A program made the translations under genes and the position numbers. DNA of 64,000 nucleotides, taken from assembly GCA_963720675.1 (NCBI GenBank), contig CAVRGH010000010.1:310001-374000 (forward strand), written 5' to 3'. The notes under the pieces were generated by a model that was not told the DNA's origin, ran no database searches, and worked only from the letters and a program-made list of their open reading frames with translations. Shown here one piece after another: positions 26,498 through 35,442 of the stretch; position 1 is the first letter of the stretch; the number at the start of each line of letters is the position of its first letter. The stretch is from JALHSW01 sp963720675 (GTDB lineage: Bacteria; Actinomycetota; Acidimicrobiia; IMCC26256; PALSA-555).

Positions 26498-27574
26498 CGC
26501 GTCGGTCCCTCGGTCGTCGCTGAACGGCCCGCCGCGCTTGCGTCCGGCACCGGGATCGCCACCCACCAGCAGCGCAGCGACCGCATCGAGGGTCGGGACG
26601 AGCTCACGCAGCTCGCGGGGAGGAGGGAAGTACTCCGCCTCTTCCGTCACGAAGACCGGCTCGACGCCGTCGCGCGGGTCGAGCTGCTCGATCACCGCCT
26701 GGACGAGGTCCTCGGGTGCGCTCGCTCCGGCGGTGACCCCGACGATCGAAGCACCGCCGAGGCTCGCGAGGTCGAGCTCCTCCGGCCCGTCGATCCGCAG
26801 CACGCGCTCGCAGCCGGCCTCGGTCGCGACCTTCGCGAGGGCGATCGTGTTCGAGGAGTTGGAGCTGCCGATCACGACGACGGCGTCGGCGCGGGTTGCG
26901 ATCTCCCGGAGCGCGGCCTGACGGTTCGTGGTCGCGAAGCACAGGTCGTTGCGCGCCGCGGTCCAGAGCTCGGGGAACTGCTCGCGCGCCTCGTCCATGA
27001 TCCCTTCCCAGTCGTGCTGGGCGAGGGTCGTCTGGGCGAGGAGCGCGACACGGGTCGGGTCGTCGACGGTCTCGAGCACCGCGTCGAGATCCGACTCGTG
27101 CTCCACGAGGCGCATCGCATCCGGCGCGACCGCGAGCGTGCCGATGGCCTCGTCGTGGCCCTCGTGGCCGACGTAGAGGATCGTGTAACCCTTCGACGCG
27201 CGGACCTTCGCCTCGTGGTGGACCTTCGTGACGAGCGGGCACACGGCGTTGACGACGAATCGACCCTGCTCGCGTGCCGCCGCGACCGTGTCCGGTGCGC
27301 TGCCGTGGGCCGAGAGCATCAGGGGCGCGCCGGCGGGTACCTCGTCGACATCGTCGACGAACACCACCCCGAGTCGGCGGAAGCGGTCCACGACGAGTCG
27401 GTTGTGGACGATCTCGTGGTAGCAGTAGACGGGCGGGTCGAACGCCCGAACCATCCAGGCGAGCGCCTTGATCGCCATCTCCACCCCGGCGCAGAACCCT
27501 CGCGGTTCTGCGAGCAGCACGCGCTCGACGCGCGTCCCGGACGCGTCCGATGGGCTCGACCGATCATCCGTCAT
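26462..27574 (-). CDS. ispH: 4-hydroxy-3-methylbut-2-enyl diphosphate reductase
   Basis: A 370-residue iron-sulfur enzyme, last step of the MEP isoprenoid pathway. The three cluster cysteines are visible: EPRGFCAGVEMAI, VNAVCPLVTKVHHEA and ARNDLCFATTNRQ. VYCYHEIVHNRLVVDR and VVIGSSNSSNTIALA match the substrate-binding loops. ATG 27574 was chosen; the ORF runs far upstream only as antisense shadow of the DUF512 gene. A C-terminal tail of about 45 residues is poorly conserved. Confidence 0.95.
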   Translation of the reverse strand: MTDDRSSPSDASGTRVERVLLAEPRGFCAGVEMAIKALAWMVRAFDPPVYCYHEIVHNRLVVDRFRRLGVVFVDDVDEVPAGAPLMLSAHGSAPDTVAAAREQGRFVVNAVCPLVTKVHHEAKVRASKGYTILYVGHEGHDEAIGTLAVAPDAMRLVEHESDLDAVLETVDDPTRVALLAQTTLAQHDWEGIMDEAREQFPELWTAARNDLCFATTNRQAALREIATRADAVVVIGSSNSSNTIALAKVATEAGCERVLRIDGPEELDLASLGGASIVGVTAGASAPEDLVQAVIEQLDPRDGVEPVFVTEEAEYFPPPRELRELVPTLDAVAALLVGGDPGAGRKRGGPFSDDRGTDASAVLAALNDHA

Positions 27575-27637
27575 CAAACCGAGGGTAGGTCCTGGGCCGG
27601 GGCGGGAGCGCAAGCACCGGTCCCGTAGACTTGGCGG

Positions 27638-29053
27638 ATGCCGACCGCCCGTGTGACGGCGGTCGCGCCCGAGTCCCCGGCGGCATCCGCGGGGATGTTG
27701 GCCGGCGACGAGCTCCTCAGCGTCAATGGTGAGTCGGTGCGCGACGTCATCCAGTACCAGATGCACGCCGACGAGCCGCAGGTCGAGCTCGAGGTTCGGC
27801 GCGGGGGGATGGAGCGCCGGGTGGTCGTCGCCAAGGGCGCCGGGGAGCCGCTGGGGCTCCAGCTCTCCAGCCCGGTCTTCGACCAGGTCCGCACCTGTGA
27901 CAACCACTGCCCGTTCTGCTTCATCTACCAGCTGCCGGCCGGGATGCGGCCCAGCCTCTCGGTGAAGGACGACGACTACCGCCTCTCGTTCCTCTACGGG
28001 AACTTCACCACCCTGACCCGCTTCACCGAGGCCGACCTCGAGCGCGTCGTGTCCGAGCGCCTCGGGCCGCTCTACGTGAGCATCCACGCGACCGATCCCG
28101 ACCTGCGTGCCCGGCTGCTCCGAAACCGACGCGGGGCCACCAGCCTCCGGTGGCTCGCCGCGCTGCTCGACGCGGGCATCGAGGTCCACGGCCAGGTCGT
28201 CGTCTGTCCCGACCTCAACGACGGTGACGCGCTCGACTCGACCCTGCTGGGGATCCTGGATCGGTACCCCCGACTCGCAACGGTCGGTGTCGTCCCGCTC
28301 GGGGTGAGCGCCCACACGACCGAGCCCGACCTCCGGCCGCACACCGCTGCGGAGGCCGCGCGCGTGATCGACACCGTGGAGGCATGGCAGGAGCGCTTCC
28401 GGGCCGCGCTCGGACGCCGCCTCGTGTTCGCGGCCGACGAGTACTACCTGCTCGCCGCCCGCCCGTTCCCGGCGATCGGGGACTACGACGACCTGGCGCA
28501 GCACGAGAACGGGATCGGCATGGCCGTGACGTTCACGCGTGAGGTGCACGAGGCACTCGCGGGTCGGACCGGCGCGGGGAACCAGGTCGACGGCATCCGG
28601 CCCCGCTCGGGGTTCTTCGCCTCCGTCGACGGTGCACCGGCCGGGGGGTACCGCGCGCAGCGCAGTGCTCCCATCACGTTCACGGTCCGCTCCGCTCCCG
28701 ACCCGACGGACCCCTCGCGCGCGTCCGGCATCGGGATCCTCACCGGTGAGTACGGGCAGCGTGTGCTCGATCCACTCGTCGCACAGCTCTCCGCGGCGGC
28801 CGGGGTCCCCGTGCGCACGGTGCCCGTCGCGAACGAGTTCTTCGGCGGCAACATCGCGGTGACGGGGCTCATGACCGGCCCCGACGTCGCCCGCGCTCTG
28901 ACCGACCAACCCCGCGGTGACCGCTATCTGTTGCCCGACGTCGTGCTCTCCGAGGGTCGGTTCCTCGACGACTCGACACCGGCCGACCTCCCGCTCGCGG
29001 TCGAAGTCGTCCCGACCGATGGCGCGGCGCTCGTCGCCGCGGTGTGCCCGTGA
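27638..29053 (+). CDS. DUF512 protein: PDZ plus radical-SAM-like domains
   Basis: A 471-residue protein. The N-terminal 60 residues form a PDZ-like domain (VAPESPAASAGMLAGDELLSVNG). CDNHCPFCFIYQLP carries the C-x3-C-x2-C cluster site of radical SAM enzymes, with FLYGNFTTLTRF after it and VSIHATDPDLR further on. The C-terminal half is DUF512, with GFFASVDGAP-type and NEFFGGNIAVTGLMTG motifs. The enzymatic reaction is not established; the frequent position before der (EngA) suggests ribosome or GTPase-linked work. It overlaps der by GTGA. Confidence 0.9.
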   Translation: MPTARVTAVAPESPAASAGMLAGDELLSVNGESVRDVIQYQMHADEPQVELEVRRGGMERRVVVAKGAGEPLGLQLSSPVFDQVRTCDNHCPFCFIYQLPAGMRPSLSVKDDDYRLSFLYGNFTTLTRFTEADLERVVSERLGPLYVSIHATDPDLRARLLRNRRGATSLRWLAALLDAGIEVHGQVVVCPDLNDGDALDSTLLGILDRYPRLATVGVVPLGVSAHTTEPDLRPHTAAEAARVIDTVEAWQERFRAALGRRLVFAADEYYLLAARPFPAIGDYDDLAQHENGIGMAVTFTREVHEALAGRTGAGNQVDGIRPRSGFFASVDGAPAGGYRAQRSAPITFTVRSAPDPTDPSRASGIGILTGEYGQRVLDPLVAQLSAAAGVPVRTVPVANEFFGGNIAVTGLMTGPDVARALTDQPRGDRYLLPDVVLSEGRFLDDSTPADLPLAVEVVPTDGAALVAAVCP

Positions 29054-30390
29054 GCCTCCCCGTCGTCGCGATCGTCGGGCGCCCCAACGTCGGCAAGTCC
29101 ACCCTGGTGAACCGGATCGTGGGTCGCCGCGCCGCGATCGTGCAGGAGAAGCCCGGTGTCACGCGCGACCGCAAGGAGCTCGAGGCGAGCTGGACCGGTC
29201 GCACGTTCGTGGTGGTCGACACCGGCGGGTGGCTCCCTGCGAGCGCCGCGGGCGACGATCCCGCGCAGCTCGTCCGGCAGGTGAGCGAGCAGGCCGAGCG
29301 CGCGATCGCCGAGGCCGACGTGATCCTCTGCGTCGTCGACGTCACCGTCGGCGCGGTGGAGGAGGACGATGCCGTCGCACGCATCCTGCGGCGCGCCGGC
29401 AAGCCGGTGATCGTTGCGGTCAACAAGGTGGACGACGAGCGGCGTGAGGCCGACGCGTGGTCGTTCGCGCGCCTCGGGCTCGGCGAGCCGTTCCCGATCT
29501 CGGCCGGCCACGGCCGGGGCACCGGCGAGCTGCTGGACGCGGTGGTTGCCGCGCTCCCACCGGAGTCCGTCCTCGAGGATCGGGACGCCATCCCGGACCC
29601 GCACGACGGCATCTTCTCGGTGACGATCGTCGGACGGCCCAACGTCGGCAAGTCGACCCTGTTCAACCGGATGGTGGGCGACGAACGCTCGGTCGTGCAC
29701 GACGCGCCGGGGACGACACGCGACGCGATCGACACGATCATCGAGACGCCCGACGGGCCGTTGCGCTTCGTCGACACCGCGGGGATGCGCCGACGCAGCC
29801 GCATCGACGAGGCGACCGAGTACTACGGGCTCCTGCGTGCCTTGGAGGCCGTCGACCGGGCCGACGCCGCGCTCCTCGTGATCGACGCCGAGGCCGGGGT
29901 CACCCACCAGGACCAGCGCCTCGCGGAGCGGATCGACGCCTCGGGGACCGCCATCGTCGTCGTGCTCAACAAGTGGGACCTCGTCAAGGACGCCGACCAG
30001 CGACGGCAGGTCCTCGAGGACGTGGCCGATCGCCTCGCGTTCCTCGGGTACGCGCCGGTCCTGAAGATCTCGGCCCTCACCGGGTCGCGGTTCGACAGGC
30101 TGCTGCCCGCGCTGCGGGAGGCCGAAGAGGCGTACCACCGCCGGATCCCGACGGCGACGCTGAACCGGCTCCTCCAGGAGGCCCAGACCCACCACCCGGC
30201 ACCGGCCGTGAAGCGCCATCGCCCCAAGGTCCTCTACGGGATCCAGGGAGCCACCGACCCACCCACGTTCACCCTCTTCGCCACCCACGAGCTGCCGGCG
30301 ACCTACCTGCGGTACCTGGAGCGGCGGATGCGAGAGGCCTTCGACTTCGGGCCCACGCCCATCAAGCTGCGGGTGCGCCGCCGGTCCTGA
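29050..30390 (+). CDS. der: Ribosome biogenesis GTPase Der (EngA)
   Basis: A 446-residue protein with two consecutive GTPase domains and a KH-like tail. G1 motifs are GRPNVGKSTLVNRI (residue about 10) and GRPNVGKSTLFNRM (about 195); G3 is DTGGW and DTAGM; G4 is NKVD and NKWD. It acts in 50S subunit assembly. GTG 29050 overlaps the preceding stop; a GTG two codons upstream is less likely. The C-terminus FDFGPTPIKLRVRRRS is typical. Confidence 0.96.
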   Translation: MSLPVVAIVGRPNVGKSTLVNRIVGRRAAIVQEKPGVTRDRKELEASWTGRTFVVVDTGGWLPASAAGDDPAQLVRQVSEQAERAIAEADVILCVVDVTVGAVEEDDAVARILRRAGKPVIVAVNKVDDERREADAWSFARLGLGEPFPISAGHGRGTGELLDAVVAALPPESVLEDRDAIPDPHDGIFSVTIVGRPNVGKSTLFNRMVGDERSVVHDAPGTTRDAIDTIIETPDGPLRFVDTAGMRRRSRIDEATEYYGLLRALEAVDRADAALLVIDAEAGVTHQDQRLAERIDASGTAIVVVLNKWDLVKDADQRRQVLEDVADRLAFLGYAPVLKISALTGSRFDRLLPALREAEEAYHRRIPTATLNRLLQEAQTHHPAPAVKRHRPKVLYGIQGATDPPTFTLFATHELPATYLRYLERRMREAFDFGPTPIKLRVRRRS

Positions 30391-30549
30391 TCTGGGCCTG
30401 ATCCCGGGCGCCTGATCCGGGCGATCTGGCCCGTAACGATCTGGCCGGATGATTCGGTACCGGGCTCAAGGCCGGACCGGCTTCGTGCCGATACCTGGGG
30501 TGCGGCGGACCCACTCCCGGGGACCGCCCGGGCTTGAGGGAGCACCGGC

Positions 30550-31132
30550 GTGGCGAAGCCGGCAGCACGACAGCGCGGCCGTGCTCGTGGCGAGCGGGGC
30601 GCGGCGCTGGTCGAGACCGTCATCATCCTGCCGCTCGTCCTGCTGATCGTCTTCGGCATCGTCGAGTTCTCGTCCGCGTACCACGACGCCTCGGTCACCG
30701 CCGACACGTCCCGTGCCGGGGGCCGGATCGCCTCGGCCCAGGCCCGCAACCCCGACTACGCCGACCAACGCCGCCGCGGCCGTTGCCGCGGCACTGCGCA
30801 CCCTGCCGGAGGACGCGCCGCAGGAGCTCTGGATCTACCGGGCCAACACCCAGGGGTACCCGGGGACCGGGACCGACTTCGACACCTGCGGGTCGAGCTG
30901 CATCGAGTTCACCTGGAACCCGAGCACGTCCGACTGGAACACGACGACCGCCGGCGGTGGATGGGCGGCGTCGGCCCACCAGGTCTGCTCCGAGCCGTTC
31001 GACCAGATCGGCGTGTACGTGAAGATCCGCCACGACTTCGTCACGAAGCTCTTCGGTGCGACCTTGGACCTCGACGACCACAGCGTCTTCCGGTTCGAGC
31101 CGACGCCGAGCGCGGTGTGCTCGTCGTCGTGA
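30550..31132 (+). CDS. TadE-like pseudopilin/membrane protein (frameshifted)
   Basis: The start region (GARGERGAALVETVIILPLVLLIVFGIVEFSSAY after GTG 30550) has the TadE-type short leader: a Glu right after hydrophobic onset and one transmembrane helix. Near 30765 one extra C shifts the frame; removing it joins ARNPDYAD to NAAAAVAAALRTLPEDAP and gives 193 residues. The extracellular part has paired cysteines (TCGSSCIEF). GTGA overlap with the next gene. No other tad/flp genes are in the window. The 159 bases before the gene hold loosely repeated CTGATCCGGGC-like units. Confidence 0.72.
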
Positions 31133-32849
31133 CCCGCCGGTTCTCACTCCGGTCGTTCCGCGGGCTCGTCGGCCGGGCGCGCGATGACGAGCGCGGGTTC
31201 GTCCTCATCTTCTTCACCATCCTGCTCGTCACCCTGCTCGCGCTCGCGGGCTTCGCGGTCGACTTCTGGCACTGGAACCACGAGGGATCGCGGCTGCAGA
31301 AGGCCGCCGACGCGGCTGCGCTCGGCGGCTCGGTGTTCATGCCCGAGAACATCGGGAACATCGCGTTCACGACCGCGAAGTCGATTGCGAGCAAGAACGG
31401 CTACACCGATGGCGAGGACGGCGTCACCATCACGGTGACCCAAGGCGTCCGCCCGAACCAGCTGAAGGTGGTCATCCGGGAGGACGTCGTCGAACTTCTT
31501 CGGCGTTCTCGTCGGCGCCGGCCACACGAACATCGCCAAGCACACGGTGGGAGAGTACGAGCGCTCCGTGAACATGGGGAGCCCGATCAACCAGTTCGGG
31601 AACAATCCGGAAGGGCTGACCGCGATCCCCGCGACACCGACGAACACGTACCCGCAGTTCTGGGCGAACGTGTTCGGTCCCAAGTCGGGGAAGGGCAAGG
31701 GGGACGCCTACCAGTCGAACCTCTGCACCAGCGGGGTCGACAACTGCAGCGGAACGACGAACCTCGACTACGACTCGAACGGGTACTTCTACGGCGTCGA
31801 GGTCGCGCCGGGTTCGACCGGCCCCCTCCAGGTCGACGTGTTCGACCCCGAGTTCGCGCACGTGGGCGACAACTGCGGCAACACGAACAACCTGTCGGGG
31901 GCGGCGGCACTCCCGGCCAACTTCAACCCGCAGTTCGCGGTGGCGAACCCATCGGTCCGCTACAACATCAACGCACAGAGCCCGTATTGCACCGGCGACA
32001 TGTATTACACCGACACGGGGGAGAACGGTGGGCCCGCGTGGACCACCTACCAGCTCCGCGCGCCGGACGACACGCCGAACGACCCGACGAACAACCCCGT
32101 CGTCTGCAGCATCAACTTCCCCGGGTACAACGGCGATCTCAAGACCGCGCTCCAGGCGACGACGCCCCAGGCCAACGCGCCGGCACTCTTCGTCGCCTAC
32201 TTCCGCCAGTGGTATCGGATCTGCACCGTGAACAACCCCATCGCAGGCAACTACTTCCTCCAGGTCCAGACGGCAACCAAGGCAGACGGGAGTGCCGCTC
32301 CCCAGGGCAGCGGGGCCAACCGGTTCGCCGTGCGTGCCGGCCTCAACGGCGACACGGCGACGCCCAACCTGCGGGTCTACGGCGAGGCTCGGATCGGCAT
32401 CTACGCCAACTCTCCGGCCGCCAACACGACCTTCTACCTCGCGCGTGTGCTGCCCGGTGCGAAGGGGCGCAACCTGGTCGTGAACTTCTTCGACACTGGT
32501 GACGCCGCGGCCGGCGGGGACGCTCACCGTGCTCCCGCCCCCCGACTCCAACGTCGGTTCGACCTTCCTCGGCTGCACCTACACCCCGCCGCCCGGGACC
32601 TCCACCGGTCCACCGTGGGGGACGTTCTCGAACACCCAGAGCGGCTGCAAGATCACCAACGTGAGCTCCGCGACCTTCAACGGTCAGTGGATCCAGTTCA
32701 AGATCCCGATCCCCGACAACTACGACTGCACGATCACCGACGCGAACGGCTGCTGGGCCCGCATCAACTTCGCGTTCCCCTCCAGCGTGCAGGACACCAC
32801 CACCTGGACCGCCCGGGTCGAGGGCGACCCCGTCCGCCTCGTGGAGTAG
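31129..32849 (+). CDS. TadG-like protein with large extracellular domain (two frameshifts)
   Basis: The N-terminus (DDERGFVLIFFTILLVTLLALAGFAVDFWHW, then EGSRLQKAADAAALGGS) is the TadG/Flp-pilus type: one membrane helix followed by an A-D-A-A-A-LAG stretch. An extra G at 31492 and an extra G in the run 32516-32519 break the frame; correcting both gives 572 residues. The long outer part is Asn/Thr/Gly-rich with several Cys pairs (YNINAQSPYCTGDMYY, SINFPGYNGDLKTA), and no recognised catalytic motif. It probably works with the TadE-like protein at the cell surface; the function is inference. Confidence 0.68.
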
Positions 32850-32911
32850 TTCGCCTGGTCGAGTAGCCCGGCGACTCCCGGCGTCACGCAGGGGAGTGCT
32901 GGAATGGGCCC

Positions 32912-33237
32912 GTGCCCTGGTGCCCCGAGTGCGACCGGTTCCTGTCGCCCGCGAGCGTCCTGACCGACGGGTCGTGTCCCCGCTGCGGTCGAGCCGTCGA
33001 CCCCGGGCACGCCCACCCTCCGGATGCCGGCCACGGCCGCTGCGGCGCCAACAGCCGGTGAGGAGCCCACGGCCGACCACCGGGCACGACGAGCCCGCGG
33101 CGGCCACCGGTGCCGCCACCAGCGAGGACGAGCCGCTCGACCCGATCCCGTGGCACTTCAAGCTGCTCCTGGGCGCAGTCGCGCTCTACCTCGGGTACCG
33201 GGCGTTCCAGGGCATCGAATGGCTCGCCGGCCTCTGA
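32912..33237 (+). CDS. Small zinc-ribbon protein with C-terminal transmembrane helix (frameshifted)
   Basis: GTG 32912 starts PWCPECDRFLSPASVLTDG, then SCPRCGRAVDPG: two CxxC knuckles. Reading then has to move through two +1 shifts (about 33025-33095) to reach the end of another frame, EPLDPIPWHFKLLLGAVALYLGYRAFQGIEWLAGL, a single membrane helix. Two base removals give 107 residues. The linker is Ala/Thr/Pro-rich. No function is known to me. The gene is between TadG and a DUF222 gene facing it. Confidence 0.55.
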
Positions 33238-33259
33238 TCGCACGTTCGCCCACACGGAC

Positions 33260-34543
33260 TCAGCCGGTGTCGGGCGGCGCTCGCAGCTGCCATCCGTGAT
33301 CGTGGTCGCCGGTGAGCTCGTAGCCCTCGTGGGTGATGAGCCCGTGGTGGTGCCCGCAGATCCGGACCTGGTTCCGGAGTGAGGTCTCCCCGTCGTCGGT
33401 GACCGCGACGTGGTGGTGGGTCTCGAGGCCGGACGCCCGGTGGCAGCCGTCGATGCGACAGGACGGGTCGCGCCACTCGATCGCGGCCTTGAGGAAGGTG
33501 TCGCCGGAGCGTCCGAGGTGCGCCACATGGGTGACCTCGCGGCCCCGGGTGAGGATCAGGTCGACGATCGGGTCCTGCTCGGCCAGCCGGTCGATGACCG
33601 AGACGGGCACCGGCCCGACGCCCTCGATCTCACAGACCTCGCCGGGTGCGGTGCGACCGCGCCGGATGACCGGCACGTCGACCCGGACCCGGATCACCGG
33701 TCGGATCGCTTCGCTTCCGGTCCGGGCGCCGGGTCTCCGGCGGCCGCGTCGGCAAGGGCGCACAGCGCGTCGGCCGCGCAGGCCCCGTAGGACTCGTCGC
33801 GCCCCTCACGGCGTGCCCGGGTGAGCTGTTCCTTCACGAACGGGGTGAGCACGGCGTTGATGCCGGCCAGGGCGTCGGGCGTGCCGCGCCAGGCGAGACG
33901 CCCTGCGCCGTCGCGGTCGACCCAGGTGGAGAGGTCGCGGTTGGCGTGCGCGGCGCGGTAGCGCGCTTCGGACTCCTCGGGCCGGGCGGCGTCGCGCACG
34001 GCCCGGGCACGGTCTTCGAGGCCCCGGAGCGACGCGCTCGGGGCGGTGGCGAGGAGCTCGGCTTCGGCGTCGGGATCCGCGCTCGCGGCGTGGGTGATCG
34101 CTCGCGCCTGTCCGGCGGAGAGCGTGCCGTCGCGCAGCGCGGCTTCCGTGGCGGGCAGCTCGCCGAGACGGTCGGCGGTCTCGAGCATCCCGATCGTCTG
34201 GCCCATCGGCGCGCCCGTCGCCCGCGCGATCCACTCGGCGGGGGAGCGTGCCCCGTCGTCGGCCCACACCTTCGTCTGCGGCGACCCGCGGCGCGAGCAG
34301 CGTGGTGGCCGCAGCGGCGAGTCGCGCCGTCTCGCCGAACAGCTCGATCAGGCGCTTCGCATCACGCGCCGACACGACGCCCGGGTCGAGGTCGCGCACG
34401 AAGGCGCGCACGACGCCAACGGCGGTGCGCAGCTGCGAGCGATCGGCGCGGGGACGCCTCGGAGAGCGGGAGTGCGGACACGGGCCATCCAGCGAACCGG
34501 TTCGACGCACGATGAGCGTCGAACGATGCGAACGGAGGAACAT
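33260..34543 (-). CDS. DUF222 / HNH endonuclease domain protein, copy 1 (frameshifted)
   Basis: The N-terminal helical DUF222 part (VRAFVRDLDPGVVSARDAKRLIEL, WADDGARSPAEWIARATG) leads into ALRDGTLSAGQARAITHAA and a C-terminal HNH site: DPSCRIDGCHRASGLETHHHV, then LRNQVRICGHHHGLITH. These are the actinobacterial 13E12-type repeat proteins. An extra base at 34279 and a missing base near 33700 break the frame. Its promoter contains a LexA-like box, described separately. The true start may be one of several ATG/GTG codons near 34500-34543. Confidence 0.75.
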
Positions 34544-34575
34544 GAGGGAGTTCCTCGACCCGAACTACACGAGTG

Positions 34576-34604
34576 AGATTACCGGAACATACGTTCGTAG
34601 TCAA
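34576..34604 (-). promoter_or_regulatory. Promoter with LexA-like SOS box in the spacer, DUF222 copy 1
   Basis: On the minus strand, TTGACT (34599-34604) and TAATCT (34576-34581) are separated by exactly 17 bases. The spacer contains GAACGTATGTTC, which is GAACATACGTTC on the plus strand at 34585-34596. This matches the GAAC-N4-GTTC core of the actinobacterial LexA box; outer bases fit 13 of the 16 positions of the mycobacterial consensus. The box lies about 40 bases upstream of the first possible start of the DUF222/HNH gene. LexA binding is inferred. Confidence 0.7.
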
Positions 34605-34703
34605 CCTCTGTGACGCGAATCCGGCAGAAATCTCGGGAGCGACCGGAGGCCCGCGAGGACGCTGCCGGTAGCATCGCCGCCTGGCGTCGCAGCGCGACGA
34701 CCA

Positions 34704-34781
34704 CGGGCTGTGGCGCAGCTTGGTTAGCGCGTCGGTCTGGGGGACCGAAGGTCCCGGGTTCGAGTCCCGGCAGCCCGACCA
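34704..34781 (+). tRNA. tRNA-Pro (anticodon GGG)
   Basis: The full cloverleaf can be written out: acceptor CGGGCTG with CAGCCCG, D stem GCGC/GCGC, anticodon stem TCGGT/ACCGA with loop CTGGGGG, variable AGGTC, T stem CCGGG/CCCGG with loop TTCGAGT, discriminator A and encoded CCA. The anticodon GGG reads proline CCC. Its 3' 45 bases are the left attachment core of the integrated element. Confidence 0.96.
34737..34781 (+). repeat. attL core: 3' end of tRNA-Pro
   Basis: A 45-base stretch from the anticodon loop to CCA is repeated without a mismatch at 37085-37129 in the same orientation. The bases before it differ (T here, G in the other copy). This is the pattern left by a tyrosine integrase that recombines within a tRNA 3' half and keeps the tRNA whole. 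Confidence 0.93.
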
Positions 34782-34836
34782 GGAGAAATGCAGGTCAGCG
34801 CTGGTGTCATGAGCGCGAATCGTACGGCAAACGGCA

Positions 34837-34859
34837 CGCGATGACAGCCATTTGACAGC
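34837..34859 (+). repeat. Left arm-type site: two TGACAGC repeats 11 bp apart
   Basis: TGACAGC occurs at 34842-34848 and again at 34853-34859, one helical turn apart, 55 bases inside the left core. The whole 23-base block is identical to 36936-36958 near the right core. Arm-type integrase sites have this kind of phased direct repeat; binding itself is inferred. Confidence 0.65.
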
Positions 34860-34927
34860 GCAATCGGATGGCGAGCCAAACGAACCGCAGGCGACCGCCT
34901 ACTTGCGCAAGACGTCTGCAATGTGCG

Positions 34928-35215
34928 TCAGCGCGGGCGCATAGGACCGGTGGACAGCGGCAACTTGGCGATTTGATCATCGAAACCAAGCGCCAGGGTC
35001 CCGTACATGCCCTTCCCGACGACGCCATTCGGCGGTGTCCACTCTTCGATCTCAACTTCTTCAATTGGGTAGACGCCGTCGATGCCTTTGGCACGGCCTC
35101 GGAAGTCCCATGCGACAACGAACAACCGGCGGTTTGAAACGCAGAAGGCCTTCTTTCGATCGTCGAGAGAAGGCACGATGGCGCCGAACACGCCGGAACG
35201 CGGCCAGCCAGCCAC
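34928..35215 (-). CDS. Hypothetical cargo protein of the mini-element (PH/GRAM-like fold possible)
   Basis: A 95-residue frame (GTG 35215) with alternating hydrophobic strands: KKAFCVSNRRLFVVAWDFRG, then GIDGVYPIEEVEIEEW and YGTLALGFDDQIAKLP. The T/SNRRLFVV-type turn resembles bacterial PH/GRAM-like domains, which begin with an 'altered to new fold' strand pair. The frame 5' of it (to about 35295, ELAEDETIVAVLPVG) also looks coding, so the gene may be longer with an indel near 35190. Base composition is lower in GC than the neighbouring housekeeping genes. No function can be given. Confidence 0.45.
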   Translation of the reverse strand: MAGWPRSGVFGAIVPSLDDRKKAFCVSNRRLFVVAWDFRGRAKGIDGVYPIEEVEIEEWTPPNGVVGKGMYGTLALGFDDQIAKLPLSTGPMRPR

Positions 35216-35442
35216 TGGGCCGCGGCCCCGGTCTCTCCTACTGGAAGCACCGCCACGATCGTCTCGTCCTCAGCGAGTTCCGGTCGAACAATGGCCTAAC
35301 CGCTGCTGCCGCTTTCTCTCCTCTCACAGCCCCACCCCTCCTCGACTGCTGGCAGAGCCTGGTGGTCATTTCGAGCGATTGTCGACCGAAGATCGGAACG
35401 TGGGTCGGCACCGGATTCGGAAGACCGCGGTGGGGCAACCGT

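Noticed and set aside
33260..34543. True pseudogene status for DUF222 copy 1 (and copy 2)
   Set aside because: The indel kinds are the same as in aroA, gcvP and the RNB gene, so decay cannot be separated from consensus error here; annotated as frameshifted CDS instead.
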